From Hymenobacter terrestris (lineage in GTDB: Bacteria > Bacteroidota > Bacteroidia > Cytophagales > Hymenobacteraceae), in the NCBI RefSeq assembly GCF_013377905.1, contig NZ_JABKAV010000033.1, positions 1 through 38,457 on the forward strand: a DNA stretch of 38,457 nucleotides. Reading direction: 5' to 3'. Below the pieces are notes generated by a model. It had not been told where the DNA came from. It saw nothing but the letters and a program-made list of their open reading frames with translations, and made no database searches. This document shows, one piece after another, positions 8,295 through 16,841 of this stretch; within the stretch, counting starts at the first letter, position 1; every line of letters begins with the position of its first letter. A program made the translations under genes and the position numbers.

Positions 8295-9134
8295 ATGATG
8301 CACCTGCTTCGTTACATCGGCCAGCGCCTGTACACCAGCTGGGCGACCTTCTGGTTTGCGGTTCCGTTTTTGGTTACCTACCCGGTGCAGTGGGGCCTGA
8401 GCCACTGGCCGGCGGGCTGGCCCTACCTACGGGCGCTCAACAAAGCTTGGTCGCGGTTCTTCATTCTGATGTGGGGCGTACCGGTGGAGACCATACGGGC
8501 CACCGAAACAGTGCCGCCGGGCCAGCCCTGCCTGTATTTGGCCAACCACAGTTCCCTCATTGATATTCCGCTGCTGTTTCGGACCCTGTCGGGCGGACCG
8601 AACGTGCTGGGCAAAAGCTCGCTGGCTAAGATTCCGCTTTGGGGGCCAATTTTCGGGCGCGCCTACATTACCGTCGACCGCAACAGCGCCGTGAGCCGGG
8701 GCCGGGCCATTGTGCGGGCCCGTCAGGAGCTGGCGGCCGGTCGCTCGGTTATCATCTTCCCCGAAGGCCAGATTTCGAGCCAGCCCGGCCAGCAACTGGA
8801 GCCTTTCAAGGAGGGTGCTTTTCAGCTGGCCATTGCCACGGGCGTGCCCATCGTGCCCATCACCATGCCGCTCAACCACCGGTTTCTGCCCGATGTGGGC
8901 GGGCTGCGGGTGCGCTGGGCCCGGCTGGCCATCGTGGTGCATGCGCCCATCAGCACGGCGGGCCTTACCGCCGCCGATGCGCCCGCCCTGCAGCAGCGCG
9001 TATTCGAAGTAATCACCAGTGGCCTGCGGCCCGAAGCAGGCGGCATTCCCGGCCCTGGCAGCTGGCGTCCCCAGGCGGCCCGGGTCGAAGCGGCTTCTAC
9101 TGTTACTACTACCCAGCCCGAACCGGTTGGCTGA
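8295..9134 (+). CDS. plsC: 1-acyl-sn-glycerol-3-phosphate acyltransferase
   Basis: Adds the second acyl chain to lysophosphatidic acid to make phosphatidic acid at the inner membrane. The 279-residue product has a hydrophobic N-terminal anchor (about residues 17-35), the catalytic NHSSLID motif (His85 and Asp90), the substrate motif FPEGQISS (155-162) and the conserved VPIVPITMP block further on. The tail after about residue 250 is low-complexity and rich in Ala, Pro and Thr. The start could be 8295 or 8298, as the first two codons are both ATG; the upstream ATG at 8250 is in a repeat and is rejected. The PlsC family assignment is firm; exact acyl acceptor is inferred. Confidence 0.92.
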   Translation: MMHLLRYIGQRLYTSWATFWFAVPFLVTYPVQWGLSHWPAGWPYLRALNKAWSRFFILMWGVPVETIRATETVPPGQPCLYLANHSSLIDIPLLFRTLSGGPNVLGKSSLAKIPLWGPIFGRAYITVDRNSAVSRGRAIVRARQELAAGRSVIIFPEGQISSQPGQQLEPFKEGAFQLAIATGVPIVPITMPLNHRFLPDVGGLRVRWARLAIVVHAPISTAGLTAADAPALQQRVFEVITSGLRPEAGGIPGPGSWRPQAARVEAASTVTTTQPEPVG

Positions 9135-9209
9135 GCAGGGCACAACCGGCCGAAGGGCCGTATCTTGCGGCTACCAACTGCTTTTTTCACCTCTGAACTC
9201 CCCGCTCCC

Positions 9210-9497
9210 ATGAGCACCGACCTGGCTACTCTGCGCGGCCTGGCCCATCTGGCCCGCCTCGAATTCGACTCCACCAACGAGCAGCAGGTGCTCGGCGACC
9301 TGAACAAGATCCTGGACTGGGTGGACCAGCTCCGCCAGCTAGACACCACCGATGTAGAGCCACTGGTACACTTGAGCCAGGAAATAAACGTGCTGCGTTC
9401 TGACGAAGCCCACAACACCGTCGGCCACGCCGCCGGCCTGAGCAACGCTCCACGCAAAGACTCCGACTACTTCCGGGTACCGAAGGTGCTGGAGTAG
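9210..9497 (+). CDS. gatC: Asp-tRNA(Asn)/Glu-tRNA(Gln) amidotransferase subunit C
   Basis: The small belt subunit of the GatCAB complex, which converts mis-charged Glu-tRNA(Gln) or Asp-tRNA(Asn) to the correct amidated form. The 95-residue product begins MSTDLATLRGLAHLARLEF and shows the family pattern of LNKILDWVDQLRQLDTTDVEPL at about 31-52, LRSDE at about 67-71, and the C-terminal motif DYFRVPKVLE. The longer frame from 9165 is not supported. GatA and GatB genes are not in the window, which is common because gatC is often separate in Bacteroidota. A 45-base perfect inverted repeat begins 17 bases after the stop. Confidence 0.95.
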   Translation: MSTDLATLRGLAHLARLEFDSTNEQQVLGDLNKILDWVDQLRQLDTTDVEPLVHLSQEINVLRSDEAHNTVGHAAGLSNAPRKDSDYFRVPKVLE

Positions 9498-9513
9498 ATC
9501 TGTTAGCTAAAAG

Positions 9514-9613
9514 AACGTCATGCAGAGCGAAGCGAAGCATCTCGCGTGCTGACGTTGCCAAAGTAACCGCAACGTCAGCACGCGAGATGCTTCGCTTCGC
9601 TCTGCATGACGTT
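9514..9613. repeat. Perfect 45-bp inverted repeat (family A)
   Basis: Arms 9514-9558 and 9569-9613 are exact reverse complements over 45 bases, with a ten-base centre. The outer ends read AACGTCATGC and GCATGACGTT, as in other family A copies, followed by AGAGCGAAGCGAAGCATCTC. The perfect arms suggest this copy is young or recently converted. It lies between gatC and the large TPR gene, 31 bases before that gene's start. Confidence 0.93.
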
Positions 9614-9644
9614 TTAAAAACCTCACCCCACTACCCCGCCCCGC

Positions 9645-12600
9645 TTGATTTCGCCCGTTCCCTCCCCGAGCACCCGCCGCTGGCCCTGGCCGCTACTGCT
9701 GCTGGCATTGTGCGCCGCGCTGGCCGTTGGGCTGGCCGGCTGGCACTACTTCACGGCCGAGAATATCGTCCAGCCCCTGCAGCCCGTAACCCAGCTGACG
9801 CCGGTGCCCACCACCGTGGCCGAGGTGGCCGTGGGGATGGCCCGGCTGCCGGTGCAGGTCAACGGCTACCTCGTTACCCAGACCTACGACGTGGCCGGTC
9901 CGTTTCTGCGGCCTGGGGCGGCGCTGGGGCTGGTGGCGTTGCTGGGCGTGGCGCTGGCCTACTTCCTGGCGGCCGTTAGCCCCCTGAGCCGGCTGTACTT
10001 CGTGGCGGCTATGGGTATGGTGATATTCCTGCTCATGTCGCTGAACGCCGACCTGCTGGATGTGTTTGAAACCGGCAGACAGTATGTGCTGGTCCTGAGC
10101 CTGGTACTGCTGGTGGGGCCAGCGTACTACTTCCATGCCTTCCGAACTGAAACCCCTTTTATCACGCGCCTGGGCACGTTTGCCGCGCTGGTGGCGGGCC
10201 TGGGGCTACTAGTGTTTCTGCAAAACCCTAACCCCGCCGATTACACGGCGCTGCACCTAAGCGCCTATTTCACCCAGGGCGGAGCAGTGGCTTTCGCGTT
10301 GCTGGTACTCTGGGTAGCATTTGAGAATGTGCATGGCCTGCTGTGGGTGAACACGCAGGCCGCTACGCCTGCCGGCCGCTATGGGCTGTGGGCGTTCCTG
10401 CTGGCAGGTGGCCTGTACCTGACTATTCTGCTGCTTTACTACCTCAACCAGAACCAGTTGCTGGTGCTGCCCGGCATCCAACTCGACCCCTACCTGCTGC
10501 TGCTGCCCGCTGTAGCCGTGGCCTGGCTGGGCCAAAGCCGCCGGGCCGCCACGTTGCCGGCCGGGGTACCGCCGGGCGCTGCGGCAACCCTGCTGCTGGT
10601 GCTGGTGCTGTTGGCCGCTGGCACGCTCGGCTACGCCCTGGCCACCGCCAACGACCCACTGCTACAGGCCGGCCGCGACTTTACGGCCCTGGCCCTGCTG
10701 GGCGTGGGCGGGGCGTTTTTAATCTATGTGCTGCTGAATTTCGGGCCGCTGCTGCGCCAGAAGAAGGAGGTTTATCGCGTGGTGTTTCAGCCCCAGCGGT
10801 TTCCGTTTTATGCCATGTACGCGCTGGGTATAGTGGCCGTGGTGGGCGTAAGCATGCGCAACAACTTCTTCGTGCTCGACCAGGTGCAGGCCGGCGCTTA
10901 CAATAACCTGGGTGATTTGGCCCGGCTGGAAAGCGAGCTAACACCCGATGATATGTCGCGGGCACTGCTGGCGGAGCGTTACTACGCCGAAAGCGACGTG
11001 CTCGACCAGCACAACCACAAGGCCAGCCTGGGCCGGGCCGCGCTTTACCGCTTCCGGCTGCAGCGCCAGAACGAAATCAATATTTTGCGCCGGGCACTGG
11101 AACGGCGACCTTCGCCCCGCATCTCGTTGCGCCTAGCCGCCCTCTACAACGAGCAGCAGGACTTTTTCGACCGCCTGGCCGTACTGCAGGAAGGGCTGCA
11201 AGCCAACCCCACCAACGCCGCCCTCAACGCCGACTTGGCCCAACTCTACTCCCGCTCGGCCCTGGCCGACTCGGTAGCGCACTACCGCGCCCGCGCCACT
11301 GCCGCCACCGGCTCCGACGACGCTATGCTGGCCTCCAACGAGCTGGCCTACCGCATCCGGCAGCAGGACTGGGCCGGCGCCGCCACGCTGGCACAGGAAG
11401 CCCACACTACCGACCCCGATAATGCCGCCCTGCAGGCCAACGTCCTGCTGCTGGCCCGGCTTACCGGCAATTCTGCCGCGGCCCCCACGCCCCTGCCCGA
11501 CACTACCCGGACGCTCAACGAAGCCCGCTTCGCCCGGCTTTACCACGACGCCCTGGGCCGCGCCGCCCGCCACGACACCACCCTGCTGGCGCTGCTGCCC
11601 GCCCTGGTCGCCAACCCCGACAACGGCCCGTTTCTCGACCAACTGACCCTGCTACGCGCCTTTACGCACCACTACGGCGGGCAGCCTGTGGCGGCCCAGC
11701 AGGCTTTACTGCCGCTGGCCAGCGGCTCGGGTACCGGCGCAGCATTTTACCAGCAGCTGCAGGGCCTGTGGCTGCTCGACCAGGGCCTGCCCGCCCCGGC
11801 CGCTGTCAAGCTCCAGGAAGCCCGCGAAAACAGCCCCACACTACCCACGCTACCCCTGGCCTACGCCCTAGCCCTGAGCGGTCAGCCTGATTCGGCCCGG
11901 CAGGTAGTGGCCCGTGCGCCAGCCGGCGCAGCGGTCCGGCTGCTACAAACGGCCCTGCAGCCCGAGTTGCGCGAAACCTACAGTATGGCGGCTGATTCAG
12001 TGAAAACCCAATACCTGGTGCTGCGCGGCGACGAGCTACCGGCATCGACCCTGTTACCGGCGGCGGCTTCCGTAACAGCGGGCCCGCTGCAGGCCACCGC
12101 CTTGCTGGCCCAGTTGCCTCGCGCACTAGAGGCCGGCCAGCTCGATGCCGTGCGCACTGCGCTGGCGCAGGGCGGGCTGCCCATTGGAGCTGCGGGTGCT
12201 TCGCCCTGGAACGTGTTGCGTGGCGAGCTGTACGTGCGCGGGCAGCAGTGGCCCCAACTGCGCGAGTTGGTGCAGAAAGGCACGTTCACTGGGTTCGAAA
12301 CGTATCAGCGGCTGTATTTCCGGGCGGCGCTGGCCGAGGCCGATAAGCAGCCCGCCGAAGCCGGCCGCCTCTATGCCCAACTGGTGCAGCAGGCCCCCTT
12401 TGCCGAAAACGGGCTGGTTGCCGCCGCCGCTTTCTATGCCCGGCGCAACGAGTTTCCGGCCGCCTATGATGTACTGCTGCGTGGGGTGGAGTACAACCCC
12501 GAATCGGTGGCGCTGCTGAAGGCCTACGTGCTGGCGGCTGTGCCGGTGGGCCTGATGGAGTATGCCCAGGGTCCGCTCTACCGGCTCGGCACGTTGCTTT

Positions 12601-12674
12601 CGGCGGCGGATTATGGTACCTTTCGCGAGGAGTACGACGCGGCCCTGGCGGCCCGTAAAGCCTCCTGGAATTAA
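9645..12674 (+). CDS. Large membrane protein with C-terminal TPR-like repeats
   Basis: A 1009-residue protein in two parts. The N-terminal 410 residues contain about eleven hydrophobic segments (roughly at 13-35, 87-111, 114-133, 145-165, 175-193, 212-230, 247-267, 275-297, 310-332, 345-365 and 388-407). The remaining 600 residues are helical, rich in Ala, Leu and Gln, with TPR-like units (LQANPTNAALNADLAQLYSR, HTTDPDNAALQANVLLLARL, LQEARENSPTLPTLPLAYAL). The only available start is TTG at 9645, because an in-frame stop lies at 9615 and the next internal Met falls after the first membrane segment. The ABC ATPase gene starts 18 bases downstream and is probably co-transcribed. The function is unknown; a scaffold in envelope assembly is one guess. 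Confidence 0.82.
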   Translation: MISPVPSPSTRRWPWPLLLLALCAALAVGLAGWHYFTAENIVQPLQPVTQLTPVPTTVAEVAVGMARLPVQVNGYLVTQTYDVAGPFLRPGAALGLVALLGVALAYFLAAVSPLSRLYFVAAMGMVIFLLMSLNADLLDVFETGRQYVLVLSLVLLVGPAYYFHAFRTETPFITRLGTFAALVAGLGLLVFLQNPNPADYTALHLSAYFTQGGAVAFALLVLWVAFENVHGLLWVNTQAATPAGRYGLWAFLLAGGLYLTILLLYYLNQNQLLVLPGIQLDPYLLLLPAVAVAWLGQSRRAATLPAGVPPGAAATLLLVLVLLAAGTLGYALATANDPLLQAGRDFTALALLGVGGAFLIYVLLNFGPLLRQKKEVYRVVFQPQRFPFYAMYALGIVAVVGVSMRNNFFVLDQVQAGAYNNLGDLARLESELTPDDMSRALLAERYYAESDVLDQHNHKASLGRAALYRFRLQRQNEINILRRALERRPSPRISLRLAALYNEQQDFFDRLAVLQEGLQANPTNAALNADLAQLYSRSALADSVAHYRARATAATGSDDAMLASNELAYRIRQQDWAGAATLAQEAHTTDPDNAALQANVLLLARLTGNSAAAPTPLPDTTRTLNEARFARLYHDALGRAARHDTTLLALLPALVANPDNGPFLDQLTLLRAFTHHYGGQPVAAQQALLPLASGSGTGAAFYQQLQGLWLLDQGLPAPAAVKLQEARENSPTLPTLPLAYALALSGQPDSARQVVARAPAGAAVRLLQTALQPELRETYSMAADSVKTQYLVLRGDELPASTLLPAAASVTAGPLQATALLAQLPRALEAGQLDAVRTALAQGGLPIGAAGASPWNVLRGELYVRGQQWPQLRELVQKGTFTGFETYQRLYFRAALAEADKQPAEAGRLYAQLVQQAPFAENGLVAAAAFYARRNEFPAAYDVLLRGVEYNPESVALLKAYVLAAVPVGLMEYAQGPLYRLGTLLSAADYGTFREEYDAALAARKASWN

Positions 12675-12692
12675 CCCTTAGCTCCCCATTCT

Positions 12693-13412
<720 letters not shown>

Positions 13413-13426
13413 GTGGTAAATAGCGC

Positions 13427-13573
13427 GTCATTGCGAGCAACGTGAAGCAATCTGGGGTAGCAAAGTTCTAAACCTTGATGCGCTCAAAGCCTTTACGTGT
13501 GTACACTTATGTTTTGCGCTCAATTCAGCTTCGCGTTTTGCCCCACGGATTGCTTCGCGCTGCTCGCAATGAC
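13427..13573. repeat. GTCATTGCGAGC inverted repeat (family B)
   Basis: Arms 13427-13452 and 13548-13573 match as reverse complements at 24 of 26 positions (outer ends GTCATTGCGAGC and GCTCGCAATGAC), around a 95-base centre. The centre shows no reading frame of note. A half-size relative lies at 8227-8255. Repeats ending GTCATTGCGAGC are scattered in many bacteria, so the family itself is not new. Confidence 0.85.
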
Positions 13574-13609
13574 ACCCTTTTTCCTTCCTACTCTCCTTCT
13601 TCCACCCAC

Positions 13610-14158
13610 ATGAAAATTTATACCAAGACCGGCGACAAGGGCCTTACCTCACTTATCGGCGGTACGCGCGTGCCCAAATCCAGTCTGCGCATCGAGTGCT
13701 ATGGCACTGTGGATGAACTGAACTCTTATATTGGCTTGGTGCGCGACCAGCCCGTAAACGAGGCCCGGCGCACGTTGCTCAAGGAAATCCAGGACCGCCT
13801 GTTTACGGTGGGTGCCTCGCTGGCTTCCGACCCCGAGAAGTCGAAGATGAAGATTCCGGACCTGCACGCCGAAGACGTGGAGTTGCTGGAGCAGGAAATG
13901 GACCGCATGAACGAAACGCTGCCCGAGCTGCGCGTTTTTGTGTTGCCCGGTGGCCATCAGTCGGTATCGTTTGCCCACCTGGCCCGCTGCGTATGCCGTC
14001 GGGCCGAGCGGCTGGTAATTCATCTGAACGAAGACGAATTCGTGGCCGAGCTGGTGATTATGTACCTCAACCGGCTGTCCGATTACCTGTTCGTGCTCAG
14101 CCGCCAGATGGCCCACGAGCTAAATGCCGAAGAAGTGAAGTGGGAGCCCCGGATGTAA
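13610..14158 (+). CDS. Cob(I)alamin adenosyltransferase, PduO type
   Basis: Makes adenosylcobalamin from cob(I)alamin and ATP. The 182-residue product starts MKIYTKTGDKGLTSLIGG, the ATP-binding N-terminal motif of PduO-type enzymes, followed by YGTVDELNSYIGL, the FTVGASLASDP block, and the C-terminal VCRRAERLVIHLNE and YLNRLSDYLFVLSR motifs of the active site. The frame opens at 13475 inside the family B repeat, so the ATG at 13610 is chosen. Adenosylcobalamin is the cofactor of the methylmalonyl-CoA mutase encoded at 28.7-32.8 kb, a functional though not positional link. Assignment is firm. Confidence 0.95.
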   Translation: MKIYTKTGDKGLTSLIGGTRVPKSSLRIECYGTVDELNSYIGLVRDQPVNEARRTLLKEIQDRLFTVGASLASDPEKSKMKIPDLHAEDVELLEQEMDRMNETLPELRVFVLPGGHQSVSFAHLARCVCRRAERLVIHLNEDEFVAELVIMYLNRLSDYLFVLSRQMAHELNAEEVKWEPRM

Positions 14159-14409
14159 GGCAATGACTTGGCGCTGCCTTACGAGCGTTTGGACGTTCAG
14201 CTAGAAAAGCTGCATCTTTAAGTGTTTCGATTATGGCAGCGAGCTAATTAAATTGCACAGCCGCGCAACAGATGTCTGATGGTCAACACAACCCGTATTT
14301 CAGCTAAGTAATTTCTGTTGTATCGGCTCTTTACTATCCCTGGAAACCGGGCCACCACCCAGCCGTTTTCCGTTTGATAGGCTCCCACTCCACCTCCCAT
14401 CCCACCCCT
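14159..14409. other. Spacer upstream of ilvE, no gene seen
   Basis: This 251-base stretch is more AT-rich than its neighbours (especially about 14200-14330), as expected for a promoter region. No full TAnnTTTG element, hairpin terminator or conserved RNA motif was found. The frame of ilvE extends to 14374 but that part has no family similarity. Confidence 0.4.
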
Positions 14410-15474
14410 ATGCTCGACACCCTGACTATTTCTACCCAGCGCACCACTGCGCCACGCCTGCCGGGCATCAACTTTGCCGAGCTCGAATTCGGTAAAACCT
14501 TCGCCGACCACATGCTGGTAGTTGATTACCACGACGGGCAGTGGCAAGAGCCGCATATTGTGCCCTATGGCGATATGAGCGTGAGCCCGGCCAACTCGGC
14601 CATTCACTACGGCCAGTCGATTTTTGAGGGTATGAAGGCCTACAAGAATCAAGACGGCGAGGTATCCTTGTTCCGCCCACTCGACAACTTCAACCGCTTC
14701 AACGCCTCGGCCCGCCGCATGTGCATGCCCGAGTTGCCCGAGGAAGTTTTCATGCAGGGCCTGCTACAGCTCATCCGCCTCGACAGCGGCTGGGTACCGA
14801 CCGATGCCGGTAGCGCCCTCTACATCCGGCCCTTCATGTTCGCCACCGATGCCATGCTGGGCGTGCGGCCCTCCGAGTCGTACCGCTTCATGATCATCAC
14901 CTGCCCCGTAGGCCTTTACTACGTCAAGCCGCTGCGAGTGCGTTTCGAGGAAACATACGTACGCTCGGCCGAGGGCGGCGCGGGTGCAGCCAAAAACGCC
15001 GGTAACTACGGCGCGGCCATGTATCCTACCAAGCTGGGCCAGCAGGAAGGCTACAACCAGCTCATCTGGACCGACGCCTCCGAGCACAAATACGTGGAGG
15101 AATCGGGCACGATGAACGCCATTTTCATCATCGCCGGCTGCGTGGTTACGCCCGCCCTGAGCAGCTCCATTCTCGACGGCATCACCCGCCGCAGCGTGCT
15201 GCAGCTGGCCCGCGACTGGGGAATGCCGGTGGAAGAGCGCAAGGTGTCAGCCCTTGAAATTCTGGACGCCCAGCGCAATGGCACTCTCGAGGAGGCCTTC
15301 GGGGTCGGCACTGCCGCTACCATTGCCTCCATGGCCGTTATCGGCTACCAGGGCCACGACTACGAGCTGCCGACGCCGCCGGCCGATGCCTTCTCGCGCC
15401 GCGCTACTGCCGCGCTGGCCGCCATCCGCAGCGGCGAAGCGCCCGACCCGCACGGCTGGGTGGTGCGCGTATAG
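14410..15474 (+). CDS. ilvE: Branched-chain amino acid aminotransferase
   Basis: A PLP-dependent fold-type IV transaminase that interconverts Leu, Ile and Val with their 2-oxo acids. The 354-residue product is the larger, eukaryote-like form. It has the FEGMKAYKN block at 72-80, the substrate-side YIRPFMFATDAMLGV (138-152), and the PLP lysine Lys195 in GGAGAAKNAGNYG, followed by YVEESGTMNAIFII. The ATG at 14410 starts the conserved domain. It may act in branched-chain synthesis or in breakdown; the second would feed propionyl-CoA towards the mutase encoded elsewhere in the window. Two hairpins follow the stop. Confidence 0.96.
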   Translation: MLDTLTISTQRTTAPRLPGINFAELEFGKTFADHMLVVDYHDGQWQEPHIVPYGDMSVSPANSAIHYGQSIFEGMKAYKNQDGEVSLFRPLDNFNRFNASARRMCMPELPEEVFMQGLLQLIRLDSGWVPTDAGSALYIRPFMFATDAMLGVRPSESYRFMIITCPVGLYYVKPLRVRFEETYVRSAEGGAGAAKNAGNYGAAMYPTKLGQQEGYNQLIWTDASEHKYVEESGTMNAIFIIAGCVVTPALSSSILDGITRRSVLQLARDWGMPVEERKVSALEILDAQRNGTLEEAFGVGTAATIASMAVIGYQGHDYELPTPPADAFSRRATAALAAIRSGEAPDPHGWVVRV

Positions 15475-15492
15475 CTGCGGGCTGCTTTTTCC

Positions 15493-15561
15493 GTAGCTCT
15501 CCGCCGCGGGAGCTACTTCGGCGTAGAGCCGGTCTCCGGCTTTCGGGTGGGGACCGGCTCT
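15493..15561 (+). terminator. Double hairpin after ilvE
   Basis: The first stem pairs 15493-15499 with 15510-15516; the second pairs 15525-15534 with 15552-15561 over ten perfect bases. They lie 18-87 bases past the ilvE stop. There is no strong T run, so termination is plausible but not certain. Confidence 0.5.
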
Positions 15562-15655
15562 GTTGCTTCCCACGGTAGTATTTTCACGACCTTTACCCTT
15601 AGGCCAGCCTCTGTGCCGGCTCTTTTCTTATTTTAGTATTCACACTTTTTTTCCT

Positions 15656-16733
15656 ATGACCCACGACCAGGTGAAGGAATTGAAGGGCCGCGCTGAGGCC
15701 CTGAGGAGGTATCTTTGACTACGATGCCCGTAAAGAACAGGTAGAAGAAATTGAGGCTCAGACTACGGCCGCCGGCTTCTGGGACGACTCCAAACAGGCC
15801 GAAGCCACCATGCGCGAGCTGAAAGGCATCAAGGTCTGGACCGACGACTACGAGGCCGTTGAAAAGCAGGTTGATGACGTGGAGGTACTCTATGAGTTTC
15901 ACCGCGAAGGCGACGTGCCCGAAGCGGAGATGCAGCGTGAATTCGCCGCCGCCGAGCAGTCGGTGGAGCGCCTGGAGTTCAAGCGCATGCTCTCCGACGA
16001 GGAAGACCAGCTTTCGGCCGTCATCGACATCAACCCCGGCGCCGGCGGGACCGAAAGCCAGGACTGGGCCGAAATGCTCATGCGCATGTATATCATGTGG
16101 GGCGAGAAGCAAGGCTTTACGGTGCGCCAGCTCAGCTACCAGCCCGGCGAAGGGGCCGGCATCAAGTCAGCCTCGCTCGAAATCGACGGCCAGTTTGCCT
16201 ATGGGTACCTGAAAAGCGAAATCGGGGTACACCGGCTCGTGCGTATGTCGCCCTTCGACAGCAGCGGCCGACGCCACACCTCATTCGCCTCGGTTTTCGC
16301 CTACCCCGTCATTGACGATACCATCAATATCGAAATCAACTCCGCCGACATCAGCTGGGATACCTTCCGGGCAGGTGGGGCAGGCGGCCAGAACGTGAAC
16401 AAGGTAGAAACCGCCGTACGTCTCACGCACGCGCCCTCGGGTATCATCATTGCGGTGCAGATTGAGCGCAGCCAACTCATGAACAAGGAGCACGCGCTCC
16501 GCATGCTCAAGTCGCGCCTCTATCAGATCGAGATGGACAAGCGCAACGCCGCCCGCGACGTGGTGGAAGCTGGCAAAAAGCGTATCGACTTCGGCTCCCA
16601 GATTCGCAACTACGTGCTCCACCCCTACAAGCTCATCAAGGACTTACGCACCGGCATCGAGCGCACCGACGTACAGAACGTGCTAGACGGCGACCTGGAG
16701 GAGTACATTAAAGGCTATCTGATGCAGAGCTAA
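15656..16733 (+). CDS. prfB: Peptide chain release factor 2, with programmed +1 frameshift
   Basis: Recognises UGA and UAA stop codons and triggers peptide release. Translation starts at the ATG at 15656 ([12 protein letters not shown]) and runs 20 codons to an in-frame TGA at 15716-15718. A +1 shift at CTT TGA moves the ribosome to GAC at 15717, and the frame then runs to 16733, giving a 358-residue product, normal for RF2. The fused protein has the codon-recognition motif SPF at about 198-200 and the catalytic GGQ at about 243-245 ([20 protein letters not shown]). An annotation that starts at the ATG at 15810 would lose about 51 residues. A strong bidirectional terminator follows. Confidence 0.96.
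15704..15719 (+). promoter_or_regulatory. RF2 autoregulatory +1 frameshift site
   Basis: The bases AGGAGGTATCTTTGAC contain an internal Shine-Dalgarno-like AGGAGG (15704-15709), three bases, then the slippery CTT, the UGA stop and a following C. This matches the classical prfB recoding site except for one base in the Shine-Dalgarno-like part. When RF2 is scarce, UGA is read slowly and the ribosome shifts +1, so RF2 controls its own synthesis. Confidence 0.95.
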
Positions 16734-16790
16734 ACACGATGGAGGAATTTAACTCCCAAGAGCTACGCAGTTTTCTTCTTATCAGACACA

Positions 16791-16822
16791 AAAAAAGGCT
16801 GCCCGATTGGGCAGCCTTTTTT
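16791..16822. terminator. Bidirectional terminator between prfB and susD
   Basis: Arms 16791-16804 and 16809-16822 pair over 14 bases, with the GC stem GGCTGCCC/GGGCAGCC flanked by A and T runs, around a four-base loop. It lies between convergent genes and should work in both directions. Confidence 0.9.
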
Positions 16823-16841
16823 GGCTTAAGGAAACAGGCGG

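Noticed and set aside
9514..9613. Insertion-sequence ends or a CRISPR repeat
   Set aside because: There is no transposase frame between or near the arms, and the arrangement is a single inverted pair, not regularly spaced direct repeats.
15810..16733. Release factor gene starting at the ATG at 15810
   Set aside because: It would lack the N-terminal 51 residues, which are present upstream across a classical RF2 frameshift site.
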